A stretch of 22,557 nt of DNA. It comes from SVTX01 sp964567085 (GTDB lineage: Bacteria; Bacillota; Clostridia; Oscillospirales; CAG-272). The notes beneath the pieces were generated by a model. It made no database searches, was not told where the DNA came from, and was given only the letters and a program-made list of their open reading frames with translations. Made by a program: the position numbers and the translations under genes. Positions 8,607 to 15,150 of this stretch are shown piece after piece (within the stretch, counting starts at the first letter, position 1; each line of letters starts with the position of its first letter). Location: positions 1-22,557 of the forward strand of contig CAZMKU010000016.1 of assembly GCA_964567085.1 (NCBI GenBank), read 5' to 3'.

Positions 8607-8897
8607 TCACGCCTCCCTTGAATTTTCTTTACTTGCGCACTCGTTGTATTCTAACACCTGAGCTACGAGAATCGGTTCTCTGCGCATGAGGCCCTCTATA
8701 AGTAATTTCCTCAACACGTTAAGCCTCTCGCCCTCTGCGGGCCTTCTGTGCCTCTCGAAGTTAACGTTTGATGCTTGCGATACGTAATATGTCGGCTTCT
8801 TCACAATCCCGCTCGGCGAATTAACGTACATACACTCGCAGCATATCGGAGTGCTGCGATTAATGCATTGCTTACACTCATATCTTTCCTTTGCCAT
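8607..8897 (-). CDS. Small Cys-rich zinc-ribbon-like phage protein
   Basis: This 96-residue protein has GGGAGAGG before its ATG and ends one base before the next gene, so it belongs to the early operon. The first 22 residues contain CKQC and CCEC pairs (about 8-11 and 19-22), which probably bind one zinc ion. The rest is basic and helical, with RRPAEGERLNVLRKLLIEGL in the middle. A nucleic-acid or protein-binding role is possible. I know no named family. Confidence 0.65.
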   Translation of the reverse strand: MAKERYECKQCINRSTPICCECMYVNSPSGIVKKPTYYVSQASNVNFERHRRPAEGERLNVLRKLLIEGLMRREPILVAQVLEYNECASKENSREA

Positions 8898-8908
8898 ATA
8901 ACCTCTCC

Positions 8909-9085
8909 CTACTTTCCTCTTTCTATGCGTTTAATAATAAAATATATCCCCAGGAACAGAAGCGGCATCCAAAAAGGGGCCGTAGCCAACGCCCAGGAGA
9001 TCTCAAGCACACCAAAATATTTGCTGAACGTAAGCACAAATCCCATCACCTCACATAAAACCAAGAGGCATCCGTATCTTTTCAT
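8909..9085 (-). CDS. Small two-helix membrane protein
   Basis: This 58-codon frame overlaps the previous gene by ATGA, so translation is coupled. It encodes two hydrophobic stretches (LLVLCEVMGFVL near the start and PLLFLGIYFII near the end) and a basic tail KRIERGK. The pattern fits a small inner-membrane protein. Function unknown; holin is possible by shape but the place, in the early operon, argues against it. Confidence 0.6.
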   Translation of the reverse strand: MKRYGCLLVLCEVMGFVLTFSKYFGVLEISWALATAPFWMPLLFLGIYFIIKRIERGK

Positions 9086-9360
9086 GCGTCCATTCCCCCC
9101 GAATGCTCATCCGTATTTGCGCCATTCTTATCAGCAAGCCCCAGCGCCATGCTTCTGCGCGCTGCCTTCAGATTGACCGCCTTCTTGATCTCAGCCATGG
9201 TTTCGAGCGTCTTCTCGCTGATCTGCTGCTCGTTCTTCCCAAGCTTCTTGCCAAGCGGCAGAATCGCGCTGTTGCGAACCACCGTATATAAAATAAGGTC
9301 CGCCTCCTCAAGCTTGCGCTCAAGCCGCGCTATTTTGCTGCATTTTTTACACTTGTTCAT
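9082..9360 (-). CDS. Small CxxC coiled-coil protein, cassette copy A
   Basis: This 92-residue protein overlaps the VRR-NUC gene by four bases. It starts with a CKKC motif, followed by a heptad-like helix (KIARLERKLEEADLILYTVV) and the stretch RNSAILPLG and ISEKTLETM. The same core recurs in the gene at 13686-13919, so the two are paralogues. Copy A has an extra C-terminal tail of about 20 residues (from ALGLADKN). Fixed position beside the nuclease in both copies suggests a partner or regulator of it. Function unknown. Confidence 0.7.
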   Translation of the reverse strand: MNKCKKCSKIARLERKLEEADLILYTVVRNSAILPLGKKLGKNEQQISEKTLETMAEIKKAVNLKAARRSMALGLADKNGANTDEHSGGMDA

Positions 9361-9734
9361 ACGTCCTCCGTCTTTAACTTTTCGTATTGTTTAATGAGCC
9401 CGATCGCCGCGTCTGCGCTATAAACTACAGCAACAGCGTATCCTTCAGAAGAAAGAATGCGAAGCCAATCTTTTTGATCCTTTGTAGTTTTGCCATCGTC
9501 ATATTTCATTTCAATGACGAGCCCGTGATATTTCCCGCGGGCACGGGCAATAAAAATATCGGGAAAGCCACGGCGCATTCCCATCCGCTTGAGCTTCGCG
9601 CCGTAGCTTATAGATCTTTTACCTTCGTTTGGTATATGTACAGCAGGAATGTGCATCAAGTCGCAGTAATCTATAACCGCCTCCTGCTCACCGCTCTCGG
9701 AGGATTTATATACCGTTTTTACCGTGTTCTCCAC
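9357..9734 (-). CDS. VRR-NUC domain nuclease, cassette copy A
   Basis: VRR-NUC proteins are PD-(D/E)XK-fold nucleases, common in phage replication regions, thought to cut branched or structured DNA. The motifs are SGEQEAVIDYC (Glu in the first helix), GFPDI (the catalytic Asp) and EMKYDDGKTTKDQ (the E-x-K pair and following Gln). I chose the GTG at 9734-9732 because GGAGGG lies about ten bases upstream and because this gives eight residues before YKSSES, exactly as in the second copy, which starts with ATG. An in-frame ATG at 9752 exists but lies inside the preceding gene and has a poor ribosome site. Length about 125 residues, normal for stand-alone VRR-NUC proteins. Its paralogue is at 13916-14278. 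Confidence 0.85.
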   Translation of the reverse strand: MENTVKTVYKSSESGEQEAVIDYCDLMHIPAVHIPNEGKRSISYGAKLKRMGMRRGFPDIFIARARGKYHGLVIEMKYDDGKTTKDQKDWLRILSSEGYAVAVVYSADAAIGLIKQYEKLKTEDV

Positions 9735-9736
9735 TG

Positions 9737-9948
9737 TTATTTGTCCCTCCATGCAATAACCTGTTCTTTGATCAGCCGGTTACTTGAGTCCCGCCACCTG
9801 TAGCTGCGATAATCATAGTAGCCTTCGAGCGCTGCCCCCCCTCAGTGAGAAGCGCGACGTCGCGCGATACGTTTTTGTATCCCTTCCCGATCGGAGGAGT
9901 ATCTTCCGTAACAGGTACCCACTCGTCGCTTATTTGCCGGGTAGTCAT
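9737..9948 (-). pseudogene. Frameshifted DUF551-like small protein, cassette copy A
   Basis: The frame starts at the ATG 9948-9946, overlapping the upstream gene by ATGA, and matches the intact 69-residue paralogue at 14278-14487 through WVPVTEDTPPI and GYKNVSRDV. At a run of G on the coding strand (C run 9835-9841) it has seven G where the paralogue has eight. The frame shifts and stops soon after. One added G restores the match to the end (YYDYR, WRDSSNR, IAWRDK, stop at 9737-9739). The change is either a real slippage mutation, a phase-variable tract, or an assembly error. The ribosome site of the downstream nuclease lies in its last codons, so broken translation here could lower nuclease output. 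Confidence 0.75.
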
Positions 9949-10073
9949 CTGCGCAACACCTGCCTTTTATATATCGCAATGATCTGACCGTCACTCATCG
10001 AGGAAACCTTCTTCTTCCAACTCTCCCCGGTGTAAAGCTTCGCAACCTCCGCTCTCATCTGCTCAACTGTCAT
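9945..10073 (-). CDS. Small basic protein (MTVE family), cassette copy A
   Basis: A 42-residue frame with GAGGAGGAGC before the ATG and an ATGA overlap with the next gene. It shares MTVE-MRAEVAKLY, W-K-K-V, MSD-QIIAIYKR and the final VL with the 41-residue gene at 14484-14609. Purifying similarity between the two copies supports that it is real despite its length. Function unknown. Confidence 0.7.
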   Translation of the reverse strand: MTVEQMRAEVAKLYTGESWKKKVSSMSDGQIIAIYKRQVLRR

Positions 10074-10118
10074 TTTTAGCTCCTCCTCATGTATTTCTAT
10101 TATTTTTTCTGAAGTCGA

Positions 10119-10289
10119 TCATATTCTTCTTTTTCTTTTTGTATCAGATAACAAAAAAGATAACAAAAAAGCGCATGGCAGCAGCACCAGAATCATTCCT
10201 ACACAAGCATTATGAGCTATAAGTATCACTCCCGCAAGCCACGACGCACATGCAAGGATGGATATAGCCCAATATTTCTTAACTGTCAT
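10119..10289 (-). CDS. Small membrane protein
   Basis: The ATG at 10289 follows AAAGGAGGGCGAAACAA and gives 56 residues; a longer frame to 10310 would begin inside the upstream gene. Two hydrophobic segments (ISILACASWLAGVILIA and GMILVLLPCAFLLSFLL) and a Lys/Arg-rich tail suggest a two-pass membrane protein with a basic tail inside the cell. No family recognised. It occupies the same place relative to cassette copy A as the membrane protein at 14606-14746 does to copy B, but the sequences are not clearly related. Confidence 0.65.
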   Translation of the reverse strand: MTVKKYWAISILACASWLAGVILIAHNACVGMILVLLPCAFLLSFLLSDTKRKRRI

Positions 10290-10306
10290 TTGTTTCGCCC
10301 TCCTTT

Positions 10307-10705
10307 TCAAACTCCCGAATACGCAGGCAGCAATGCCTGCCCGCAGTATTTGCAGAAGTTAGGTTGTTCTTTTACTTTAATTTCCTTTTTGCCGAATATG
10401 CTTTTTATTTCAACACTGACCCATAGAGCCTTGTCGCAGGCCGGGCACAACATTCCTCTCCGGCAATTATAGGAAGGGTGTTTAGGTGTGGCTTTATCCG
10501 AAATGTCGCTTTCGTCCGATGCCTTAACTGCTTTTAGATCAATCAAAGCACGACAATTATCCAGCTCTGCCTTTTGATTATACATTAAATCCCAAGCAAG
10601 CGCGGCTACGGTTTCTCGACAATACTCTTTGCCATATTCGGTACAACGGTAGCAAGCTCGGTCTGCACATCTTCGTAAAGCTGTCATAATCTCATTATCT
10701 GTCAT
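10307..10705 (-). CDS. Phage zinc-ribbon protein
   Basis: I chose the ATG at 10705 (132 residues), which follows GGAGGCGGTGAGTG two bases after the upstream stop; the frame is open further upstream, but that part encodes a hydrophobic shadow of the previous gene. The N-terminus, MTDNEIMTALRRC, is a start seen in many Clostridia phage proteins. Three groups of Cys follow: C-x6-C-x2-C near residues 13-22, then CPACDKAL (about 85-92) and FCKYCGQAL (about 117-125), the last two forming a zinc ribbon. A DNA-binding or zinc-structured accessory role is likely; function unknown. Confidence 0.7.
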   Translation of the reverse strand: MTDNEIMTALRRCADRACYRCTEYGKEYCRETVAALAWDLMYNQKAELDNCRALIDLKAVKASDESDISDKATPKHPSYNCRRGMLCPACDKALWVSVEIKSIFGKKEIKVKEQPNFCKYCGQALLPAYSGV

Positions 10706-10706
10706 A

Positions 10707-10940
10707 TCACTCACCGCCTCCCATAAGTTTCTTGATAATCCGCTCGCAAGTTTTATTTGTTGCGTAAATTGTGTCACCCATAATATAAAGCCGACCATGA
10801 TCAGGCACAAGCTTATTTCCATAACGCTTTGCCCACTTTTTGTTTATCCTACGTTTGCGATGGGTGTACCTCTGCACCTTTTTTGTAAAAAGATTGGTCC
10901 CAATAAGCCTATATCCGCAAACAGTCCCCAAAAAATTCAT
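10707..10940 (-). CDS. Small basic phage protein
   Basis: The ATG at 10940 overlaps the stop of the upstream gene (ATGA) and is preceded by AAAGGCGGTGCGGA. The 77-residue product is strongly basic (YTHRKRRINKKWAKRYG) and contains DTIYATNKTCERIIKK. No motif I can name. A longer frame to 10985 would begin inside the DUF551 gene and is not supported. Confidence 0.62.
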   Translation of the reverse strand: MNFLGTVCGYRLIGTNLFTKKVQRYTHRKRRINKKWAKRYGNKLVPDHGRLYIMGDTIYATNKTCERIIKKLMGGGE

Positions 10941-11431
10941 TCCGCACCGCCTTTCATCTTCGGAGCTTCGGGGAGAGGCATCCAATGGGTGACTTTATCG
11001 CAAATAGCACCGCATTCATCGTGATAGCTCGAGTATTCCCACCAACCTTCGGGAATATATGCTATATCGTTTTTCTCGTCATAGATGAAATCTATATCCT
11101 CCCAATACCAACAGCTATCATCTCTTGGCATCGTTCCGTCCTCATACATACCCGTTGTAATAACAGGGATTTCAAGACCTTCTTTTGTTTTGTATTTTCT
11201 GATAGCCAAAACAAGAACTTTTGTTTCAACTTCAGGCAACCTCTCCTCAACGCTTATCCAATCGCTCTGCTTGCGGTAGCCTACGGTGTAAAGAATATCT
11301 GCGGAGTTTCTCGCAAGGCACAATTTATCAAGCCTGCAATCTTTGCAAGCAATATTTATTCCGCAAAGCTCTTTCGCCATCTCCTCAATCTGCTTCCTTG
11401 CAGCCTCGTCGTATTTATTTTTCTCGTTCAT
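10937..11431 (-). CDS. DUF551-type phage protein
   Basis: This 164-residue protein has two parts. Residues 1-50 carry a Cys group (C-x5-C-x2-C-x4-C around residues 23-38). Residues about 57-160 follow the DUF551 pattern: WISVEERLPEVETKVLVL at the start, a Tyr/Trp-rich middle (CWYWEDIDF) and the closing CDKVTHWMPLPEAP. DUF551 proteins are very common in phages of Gram-positive and enteric bacteria, but their role is unknown. It overlaps both neighbours by a few bases in the early operon. Confidence 0.78.
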   Translation of the reverse strand: MNEKNKYDEAARKQIEEMAKELCGINIACKDCRLDKLCLARNSADILYTVGYRKQSDWISVEERLPEVETKVLVLAIRKYKTKEGLEIPVITTGMYEDGTMPRDDSCWYWEDIDFIYDEKNDIAYIPEGWWEYSSYHDECGAICDKVTHWMPLPEAPKMKGGAE

Positions 11432-11897
11432 CTCCGAACTCCTTTATAAGTTTTTTTCTGGTCTGATACGTTATTCCTCGCGTGGCGCCTCTGCCCGTGG
11501 CGAGATCAATGGCCTTTTGATAATAGACCGAGATCTCACCGCTCTCGATCAAAGGTATCAGATCGTCGATTTTGTCCCGGTGTTCGTCGCTTATGTAGCA
11601 ATTATAAAGCCATTTTGCTTTGCGCTCGTATTCCCGGTGCAGCTCCGCGAAAACGTCCAGCGGTTTAAGATCTAAAGGCTTCTTGTATATCGGCTTTTCC
11701 GAGAACCGTATGATCTCCGCTCCGCACAAAGGACAGAATTTAACCGTATCGCACGTTATGCCGAGAATACCGTAAAACTGAACCCCGCCCCAGATGCTTT
11801 GCTCGAATTTTATTTCGCCCTCGCATTCACTACATACGTGATGCAAGTAGCGCGTACCCTCAAATACGGGCGTAATTATTGTTGTTTTGCCGTTCAT
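11415..11897 (-). CDS. Zinc-ribbon hypothetical protein
   Basis: 160 residues with GATAGGAGCACCCC before the ATG. The N-terminal half has two Cys pairs, CSEC (about 22-25) and CPLC (about 55-58), a typical zinc ribbon split by an aromatic loop. The C-terminal half is helical and charged (EYERKAKWLYNCYISDEHR). Function unknown. It overlaps the next gene by 17 bases. Confidence 0.65.
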   Translation of the reverse strand: MNGKTTIITPVFEGTRYLHHVCSECEGEIKFEQSIWGGVQFYGILGITCDTVKFCPLCGAEIIRFSEKPIYKKPLDLKPLDVFAELHREYERKAKWLYNCYISDEHRDKIDDLIPLIESGEISVYYQKAIDLATGRGATRGITYQTRKKLIKEFGDEREK

Positions 11898-11909
11898 GGG
11901 GTGCTCCTA

Positions 11910-12470
11910 TCAAAAATTTATTTTCAACTGCACCGCGTCGAGCATGCTCCATCTGAACGCCCGATCTGTCGGTAATAGCCCCTCGTCTTCACATTGAAAA
12001 CGATAATCAAAGTCGTGTACCGTGTGCCCGTCGGGATGAAACGTCGTTATGCTGTCCTTATCCCCATTACCCTCAAACAACGGATGCATTCCGTCCATCA
12101 TCATTCGCTCGTCATCGGACATCTGATAGCCGATCGAGCAGAGCCACGTGTAAAGCAGCTCAAGGAGCCTGTTTGGACTGTGCTTCGGGTATTCTCCCTT
12201 GTATGTAGAATGGAATATCTGGCCCGCAGCCTTGGACGCTTCCAGGCGTCGGTTTCCTATAACAACGTGATATACGCCCACGCCGCCCTGCTCCTTTGCC
12301 GGCACGACGGTGAGATTCTGAAGAACTCCGCGCGCCTTAATGCTCTCGGTAAGCTCCGAGAGATCTCCGAGATCCTTTCTCGGATTGTCCGGGTGATGCA
12401 CAAGCAACCCGATCGGTATTTCAACTATGCCCTCCGAGGGCTTGTCTGTGTATGTAAAATTATTTATCAT
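11910..12470 (-). CDS. ParB-like protein, apparently internally deleted
   Basis: This 186-residue protein starts with a ParB/sulfiredoxin-fold domain: VEIPIGLLVHHPDNPRKDL, LTESIKARGVLQNLTV, then VIGNRRLEASKAAG (about residues 70-83), which is the conserved GxRR box. Where ParB proteins normally continue with the rest of the nuclease fold and the central HTH, the sequence changes to LLELLYTWLCSIGYQMSDDE and DGMHPLF. I associate that type of stretch with the C-terminus of longer phage ParB-like proteins. The protein therefore looks like the two ends of a roughly twice longer protein joined in frame. It starts within the end of the upstream gene, with GGAGGAGAAC before the ATG. A role in DNA binding during replication is possible, but without the middle it may be inactive or regulatory. 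Confidence 0.65.
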   Translation of the reverse strand: MINNFTYTDKPSEGIVEIPIGLLVHHPDNPRKDLGDLSELTESIKARGVLQNLTVVPAKEQGGVGVYHVVIGNRRLEASKAAGQIFHSTYKGEYPKHSPNRLLELLYTWLCSIGYQMSDDERMMMDGMHPLFEGNGDKDSITTFHPDGHTVHDFDYRFQCEDEGLLPTDRAFRWSMLDAVQLKINF

Positions 12471-12789
12471 CGCTCTGTTCTCCTCCTGTTGTTAAAGGTG
12501 CGTTCTCAGCAAACGCTTTTATCTGCGCCGTTATAGTTGTAAGGAAAAAGCACCACTTTTTGAGGTTGTCAATATCTACATTGTCTGATACAAGCATTGA
12601 GGCATCTAAGCTCTCATGCAAAACATCTTCAACGTCTTTAGCAGCTTCGACAACTCTTACGACCATTTTTATTTCTTCCGGGGTTTCTGCTTCAAGCAAG
12701 TTTTGCGCTATCATTTTTCCCATCGCTCTGCTCACCTTTCTTTCGATCTTCGCTTCCGCTACTTTTTTTTCAAAATCACGATCGGTCAT
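12460..12789 (-). CDS. Helical hypothetical protein next to initiator
   Basis: A 109-residue protein with an ATGA overlap with the replisome organizer gene and AGGAGAAG before its start. The sequence is helical and charged (FEKKVAEAKIERKVSRAMGK, AETPEEIKMVVRVVEAAKD) with a short apolar stretch in the middle of the second half. Coupling to the initiator gene suggests a replication accessory, but no helicase-loader motif such as Walker A is present. Function unknown. Confidence 0.6.
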   Translation of the reverse strand: MTDRDFEKKVAEAKIERKVSRAMGKMIAQNLLEAETPEEIKMVVRVVEAAKDVEDVLHESLDASMLVSDNVDIDNLKKWCFFLTTITAQIKAFAENAPLTTGGEQSDDK

Positions 12790-13682
12790 TTTTCTTCTCC
12801 TTCGTTTTGGCCATATTCTTTAAACGACCTTCTTACTGCCGCTGTGAAAAAATCGCGCGTATTAAATGAACCCGCCGCGGGCTTTCGAGGAATACCTATG
12901 CCCGCCGCTCTATCATCGGCGCACATCTCGATTATAGCATCGCGATGCGCTCGCCTTGTATAAACCTTGCCACTCTCCTCACAGTCTGCCACGACGCCGA
13001 GATAATGCTCAAGCTCCGCGTAAGACATCTGCCCCGCCAGGTCGCAAAGCTCGTCCTCGCTCATGATCACAGGGCCGCATTTTACGTACCTCTCATAGAG
13101 CTCACGGGTGTCAAATGTGTCATCATTTCCCTCGCGCGCGATAGATAGAATAGAATTATCTATATTCTTAGAGTCTTCTTCTTTTTCTTTGGTACTTTCT
13201 TTTTCTTGACATGTCAGCATGACTGTCAGCACACTGTCAGCATTTTTTTGCTGACACCCCTCTGCCTCATTACCGCAAAAAGACCTATGGCGTTCTCTTG
13301 ATCGTCGTTTTGAATTTCTGTTACTCTCTCTGCGCTTTTCGGCTTTTTCTTCGTCGGAAAGCTCGCTGATTTTCGCTTGATATTTGTCCCAATTTTCAAT
13401 ACCAAAAAAATTATTTTTTTCAAAAAAAATCATTTTATTTTTTAAAAAAAATTCGAAATTTTTTTCAATTTTTTTTGATTTTCTGCAAATTTGTTTTGCA
13501 ATTTCTTCGACCGTGTACGGCTCTCCGTGAGGGTCGCAGAATCGCCCGCCGGCATCACACCTCCCGGCAAAAGCAAGCAGCTCCACCCACACGGCAGTCA
13601 GCTCGTCGCGATTCTTCTCGCCCCGTATCTTCTTGAAGCTCTCGCCGTCGAACGTGTCGGTCCATAACTTTATCCATTTCAT
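12786..13682 (-). CDS. Phage replisome organizer / replication initiator
   Basis: 298 residues. The N-terminus (MKWIKLWTDTFDGESFKKIR, then AVWVELLAFAGRCDAGG and YTVEEIAKQICRKS) follows the phage replisome organizer N-terminal domain, a winged-helix DNA-binding fold of initiators that melt the origin and recruit the helicase. A low-complexity basic linker comes next (about 108-135, with KRRESNRNSKRRSRERHR). The C-terminal part (about 190-260, TRELYERYVKC and MSYAELEHYLG) may be DnaD-like. Two odd DNA features lie within the gene: TGTCAGCA repeats at 13212-13256 and an A/T homopolymer stretch at about 13402-13505. Phage origins are often inside the initiator gene, so this gene probably contains the origin too. 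Confidence 0.8.
   Translation of the reverse strand: MKWIKLWTDTFDGESFKKIRGEKNRDELTAVWVELLAFAGRCDAGGRFCDPHGEPYTVEEIAKQICRKSKKIEKNFEFFLKNKMIFFEKNNFFGIENWDKYQAKISELSDEEKAEKRRESNRNSKRRSRERHRSFCGNEAEGCQQKNADSVLTVMLTCQEKESTKEKEEDSKNIDNSILSIAREGNDDTFDTRELYERYVKCGPVIMSEDELCDLAGQMSYAELEHYLGVVADCEESGKVYTRRAHRDAIIEMCADDRAAGIGIPRKPAAGSFNTRDFFTAAVRRSFKEYGQNEGEEK
13212..13256 (+). repeat. Iteron-like TGTCAGCA repeats, candidate replication origin
   Basis: TGTCAGCA occurs at 13212-13219, 13224-13231 and 13235-13242, about one helical turn apart, and once inverted (TGCTGACA) at 13249-13256. The third and the inverted copy form an eight-base-pair hairpin with a T6 loop. About 150 bases away lies a roughly 100-base A/T-homopolymer stretch that could unwind easily. 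The location inside the initiator gene matches phage origins of the lambda O type. Origin function is inferred. Confidence 0.65.
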
Positions 13683-13685
13683 ATT

Positions 13686-13919
13686 TCACCTGCCCCATAT
13701 AAGTGCCATAAGCTCGCGCATTCTCTCGCGATCCACCTTGTTCGATATCTCGCATATCGTTTCAAGCGTCTTCTCACTGATCTCCTTTTGCGTTTTCCCA
13801 AGCTGAAGTCCAAGTGGAAGAATCAAGCTATTTCGAACTACGGCAAATAAAAGAAGCTCCGTATCCGTAAGCTTCTCCTGAAGACGAGCCAGCTCGTCGC
13901 ATTTTTCGCAATCCTTCAT
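13686..13919 (-). CDS. Small CxxC coiled-coil protein, cassette copy B
   Basis: 77-residue paralogue of the gene at 9082-9360. CEKC at residues 4-7, then a coiled-coil-like helix (LARLQEKLTDTELLLFAVV), RNSLILPLGLQLGK and ISEKTLETI. It overlaps the VRR-NUC gene by ATGA and ends three bases before the replisome organizer start. It lacks the C-terminal tail of copy A. Function unknown. Confidence 0.7.
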   Translation of the reverse strand: MKDCEKCDELARLQEKLTDTELLLFAVVRNSLILPLGLQLGKTQKEISEKTLETICEISNKVDRERMRELMALIWGR

Positions 13920-14278
13920 AATCCGTTGTACCTTTCAATAATTTTGATTGCCTCATCGGCGCCATAACAAACTGCGCAGGCATATCCCTCAAAGGACAGT
14001 GTTTTCAGCCAGTCCTCCTGGTCCTTTGTGGTCTTGCCCTTGTCGTATTTCATCTCGATCGCAAGACCGTGATATTTCCCCTTTGCGCGAAAAACAATAA
14101 TGTCGGGGAAACCTTTTCGCAGCCCCATGCGCTTGAGCTTTGCGCCGTAGCTCTTGCTGCGCTTGCCTTCGTTGGCAACGTGTACGGCAGGAATATGCAT
14201 AAGGTCGCAATACTCTATAACGGCTTCCTGTTCTCCGCTCTCGGAGGATTTATATAAATTTATGTTATTTCCGCTCAT
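13916..14278 (-). CDS. VRR-NUC domain nuclease, cassette copy B
   Basis: 120-residue paralogue of 9357-9734, with most residues identical from YKSSESGEQEA onward. All catalytic motifs are kept: QEAVIEYC, GFPDI, EMKYDKGKTTKDQ. The start is the ATG at 14278-14276, one base inside the preceding TGA, with GGAGAG upstream; a GTG directly before it is also in frame. PD-(D/E)XK-fold nuclease, probably acting on branched DNA during replication or recombination. Having two intact paralogues in one phage suggests different substrates, or dimers of the two forms. Confidence 0.86.
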   Translation of the reverse strand: MSGNNINLYKSSESGEQEAVIEYCDLMHIPAVHVANEGKRSKSYGAKLKRMGLRKGFPDIIVFRAKGKYHGLAIEMKYDKGKTTKDQEDWLKTLSFEGYACAVCYGADEAIKIIERYNGL

Positions 14279-14487
14279 CACTTATCTCTCCAGGCGATAA
14301 TGTTGACCTTGATGATCCGATTGCTCGAATCGCGCCACCGCTCCCGTCGGTAATCGTAGTAAGCCTCGAGCGCCGCCCCCCCCTCGGAGAGGGCTATAAC
14401 GTCGCGTGAAACGTTTTTATAACCTCGCGCGATCGGAGGAGTGTCCTCCGTCACAGGAACCCAATCGTCGCACAGTTTTGACGTCAT
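14278..14487 (-). CDS. DUF551-like small protein, cassette copy B
   Basis: 69-residue intact version of the frameshifted gene at 9737-9948. The pattern WVPVTEDTPPI, DVIALSEGG, EAYYDYRRERW and VNIIAWRDK resembles a shortened DUF551 fold (Trp-x-x-V near the start, Trp near the end). A run of eight G on the coding strand (C run 14376-14383) encodes EGGA; this is the tract that has lost one base in copy A. Overlaps both neighbours by one to four bases. Function unknown. Confidence 0.72.
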   Translation of the reverse strand: MTSKLCDDWVPVTEDTPPIARGYKNVSRDVIALSEGGAALEAYYDYRRERWRDSSNRIIKVNIIAWRDK

Positions 14488-14609
14488 TTCAGCACCCGCC
14501 TTTTGTATATCGCGATAATCTGCGCGTCGGACATATTTTTAACCTTATTCTTCCAGGCATCGCCCGGGTAGAGCTTCGCGACCTCCGCTCTCATAAGCTC
14601 AACTGTCAT
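14484..14609 (-). CDS. Small basic protein (MTVE family), cassette copy B
   Basis: 41 residues, ATGA overlaps on both sides. Same pattern as 9945-10073: MTVE-MRAEVAKLY, W-K-K-V, MSDAQIIAIYKRR. Short, but conserved between the two cassettes. Function unknown. Confidence 0.7.
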   Translation of the reverse strand: MTVELMRAEVAKLYPGDAWKNKVKNMSDAQIIAIYKRRVLK

Positions 14610-14746
14610 TTCTCATTCCTCCCATCGTTATCATCAGCAGCTCTTATAATCGAAATCATAAGATACAGCGCAGCGACGAGTGCTATCACTCCTATAAAAA
14701 AGCTTATCGTCTGCATTACCGTCAGGTATCTTATTAAGCCTTCCAT
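14606..14746 (-). CDS. Small single-pass membrane protein
   Basis: 46-residue frame with GAGGAGGGTGT before the ATG, overlapping the end of the upstream gene by 13 bases and the next start by ATGA. One long hydrophobic stretch (ISFFIGVIALVAALYLMISI, residues about 14-33) then a polar tail AADDNDGRNEK. Probably a single-pass membrane peptide. Function unknown. Confidence 0.62.
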   Translation of the reverse strand: MEGLIRYLTVMQTISFFIGVIALVAALYLMISIIRAADDNDGRNEK

Positions 14747-15129
14747 ACACCCTCCTCGTTTTGTTCCGTGCTCGGAACCTCGCCGAGCATGTTATCAAAA
14801 AAGCTCTGCGGGAAACCGTTCTTCGGGAAGATCTCAGCCATACGCGCGTTCAGATATTCAATCTGTTCTCCGTCGCGCACCATGCGAGCCTGTCTGTGAA
14901 ACAAGCGCTTGTGGTTTCCGAGGAACATGGTTAACTGCTCCTCGTCAAAACCAAATGCGTCGTGTAGCGTAACACACACCATCTTTATGTATAGGTCCAG
15001 CATAATGCGGCCGTCCTTCTCTGTCTGCATTCTCGCTGCTTCAAGGGCAACCTCTCTTGAATATTCTTCAAGTCTTTTTTTCTGCCCATGAGGCAGCGTG
15101 TGATAAGCACGCGGTATTCTTACTTTCAT
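14734..15129 (-). CDS. Conserved phage early protein, unknown function
   Basis: 131 residues with GAGAGGAGTACGTTT before the ATG. Basic N-terminus (MKVRIPRAYHTLPHGQKKRL), then a helical body with DLYIKMVCVTLHDAFGFDEE, which I associate loosely with recurring early proteins of Clostridia phages, and an acidic tail. No enzyme motif seen. Alone between the small proteins and the cassette; may bind nucleic acid. Confidence 0.62.
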   Translation of the reverse strand: MKVRIPRAYHTLPHGQKKRLEEYSREVALEAARMQTEKDGRIMLDLYIKMVCVTLHDAFGFDEEQLTMFLGNHKRLFHRQARMVRDGEQIEYLNARMAEIFPKNGFPQSFFDNMLGEVPSTEQNEEGVWKA

Positions 15130-15150
15130 AAACGTACTCCTCTCATCAGA

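Noticed and set aside
10083..10122. 11-codon frame between the membrane protein and cassette copy A
   Set aside because: It has a possible ATGA-type overlap but is too short, with nothing to support it.
13402..13505. A/T homopolymer stretch as a sign of a frameshift in the initiator gene
   Set aside because: The frame stays open through it and encodes a plausible Lys/Phe/Asn-rich part between the N-terminal domain and linker.
13916..14281. GTG start at 14281 for VRR-NUC copy B
   Set aside because: The ATG one codon later fits the overlap with the upstream stop and gives the same N-terminal length as copy A.
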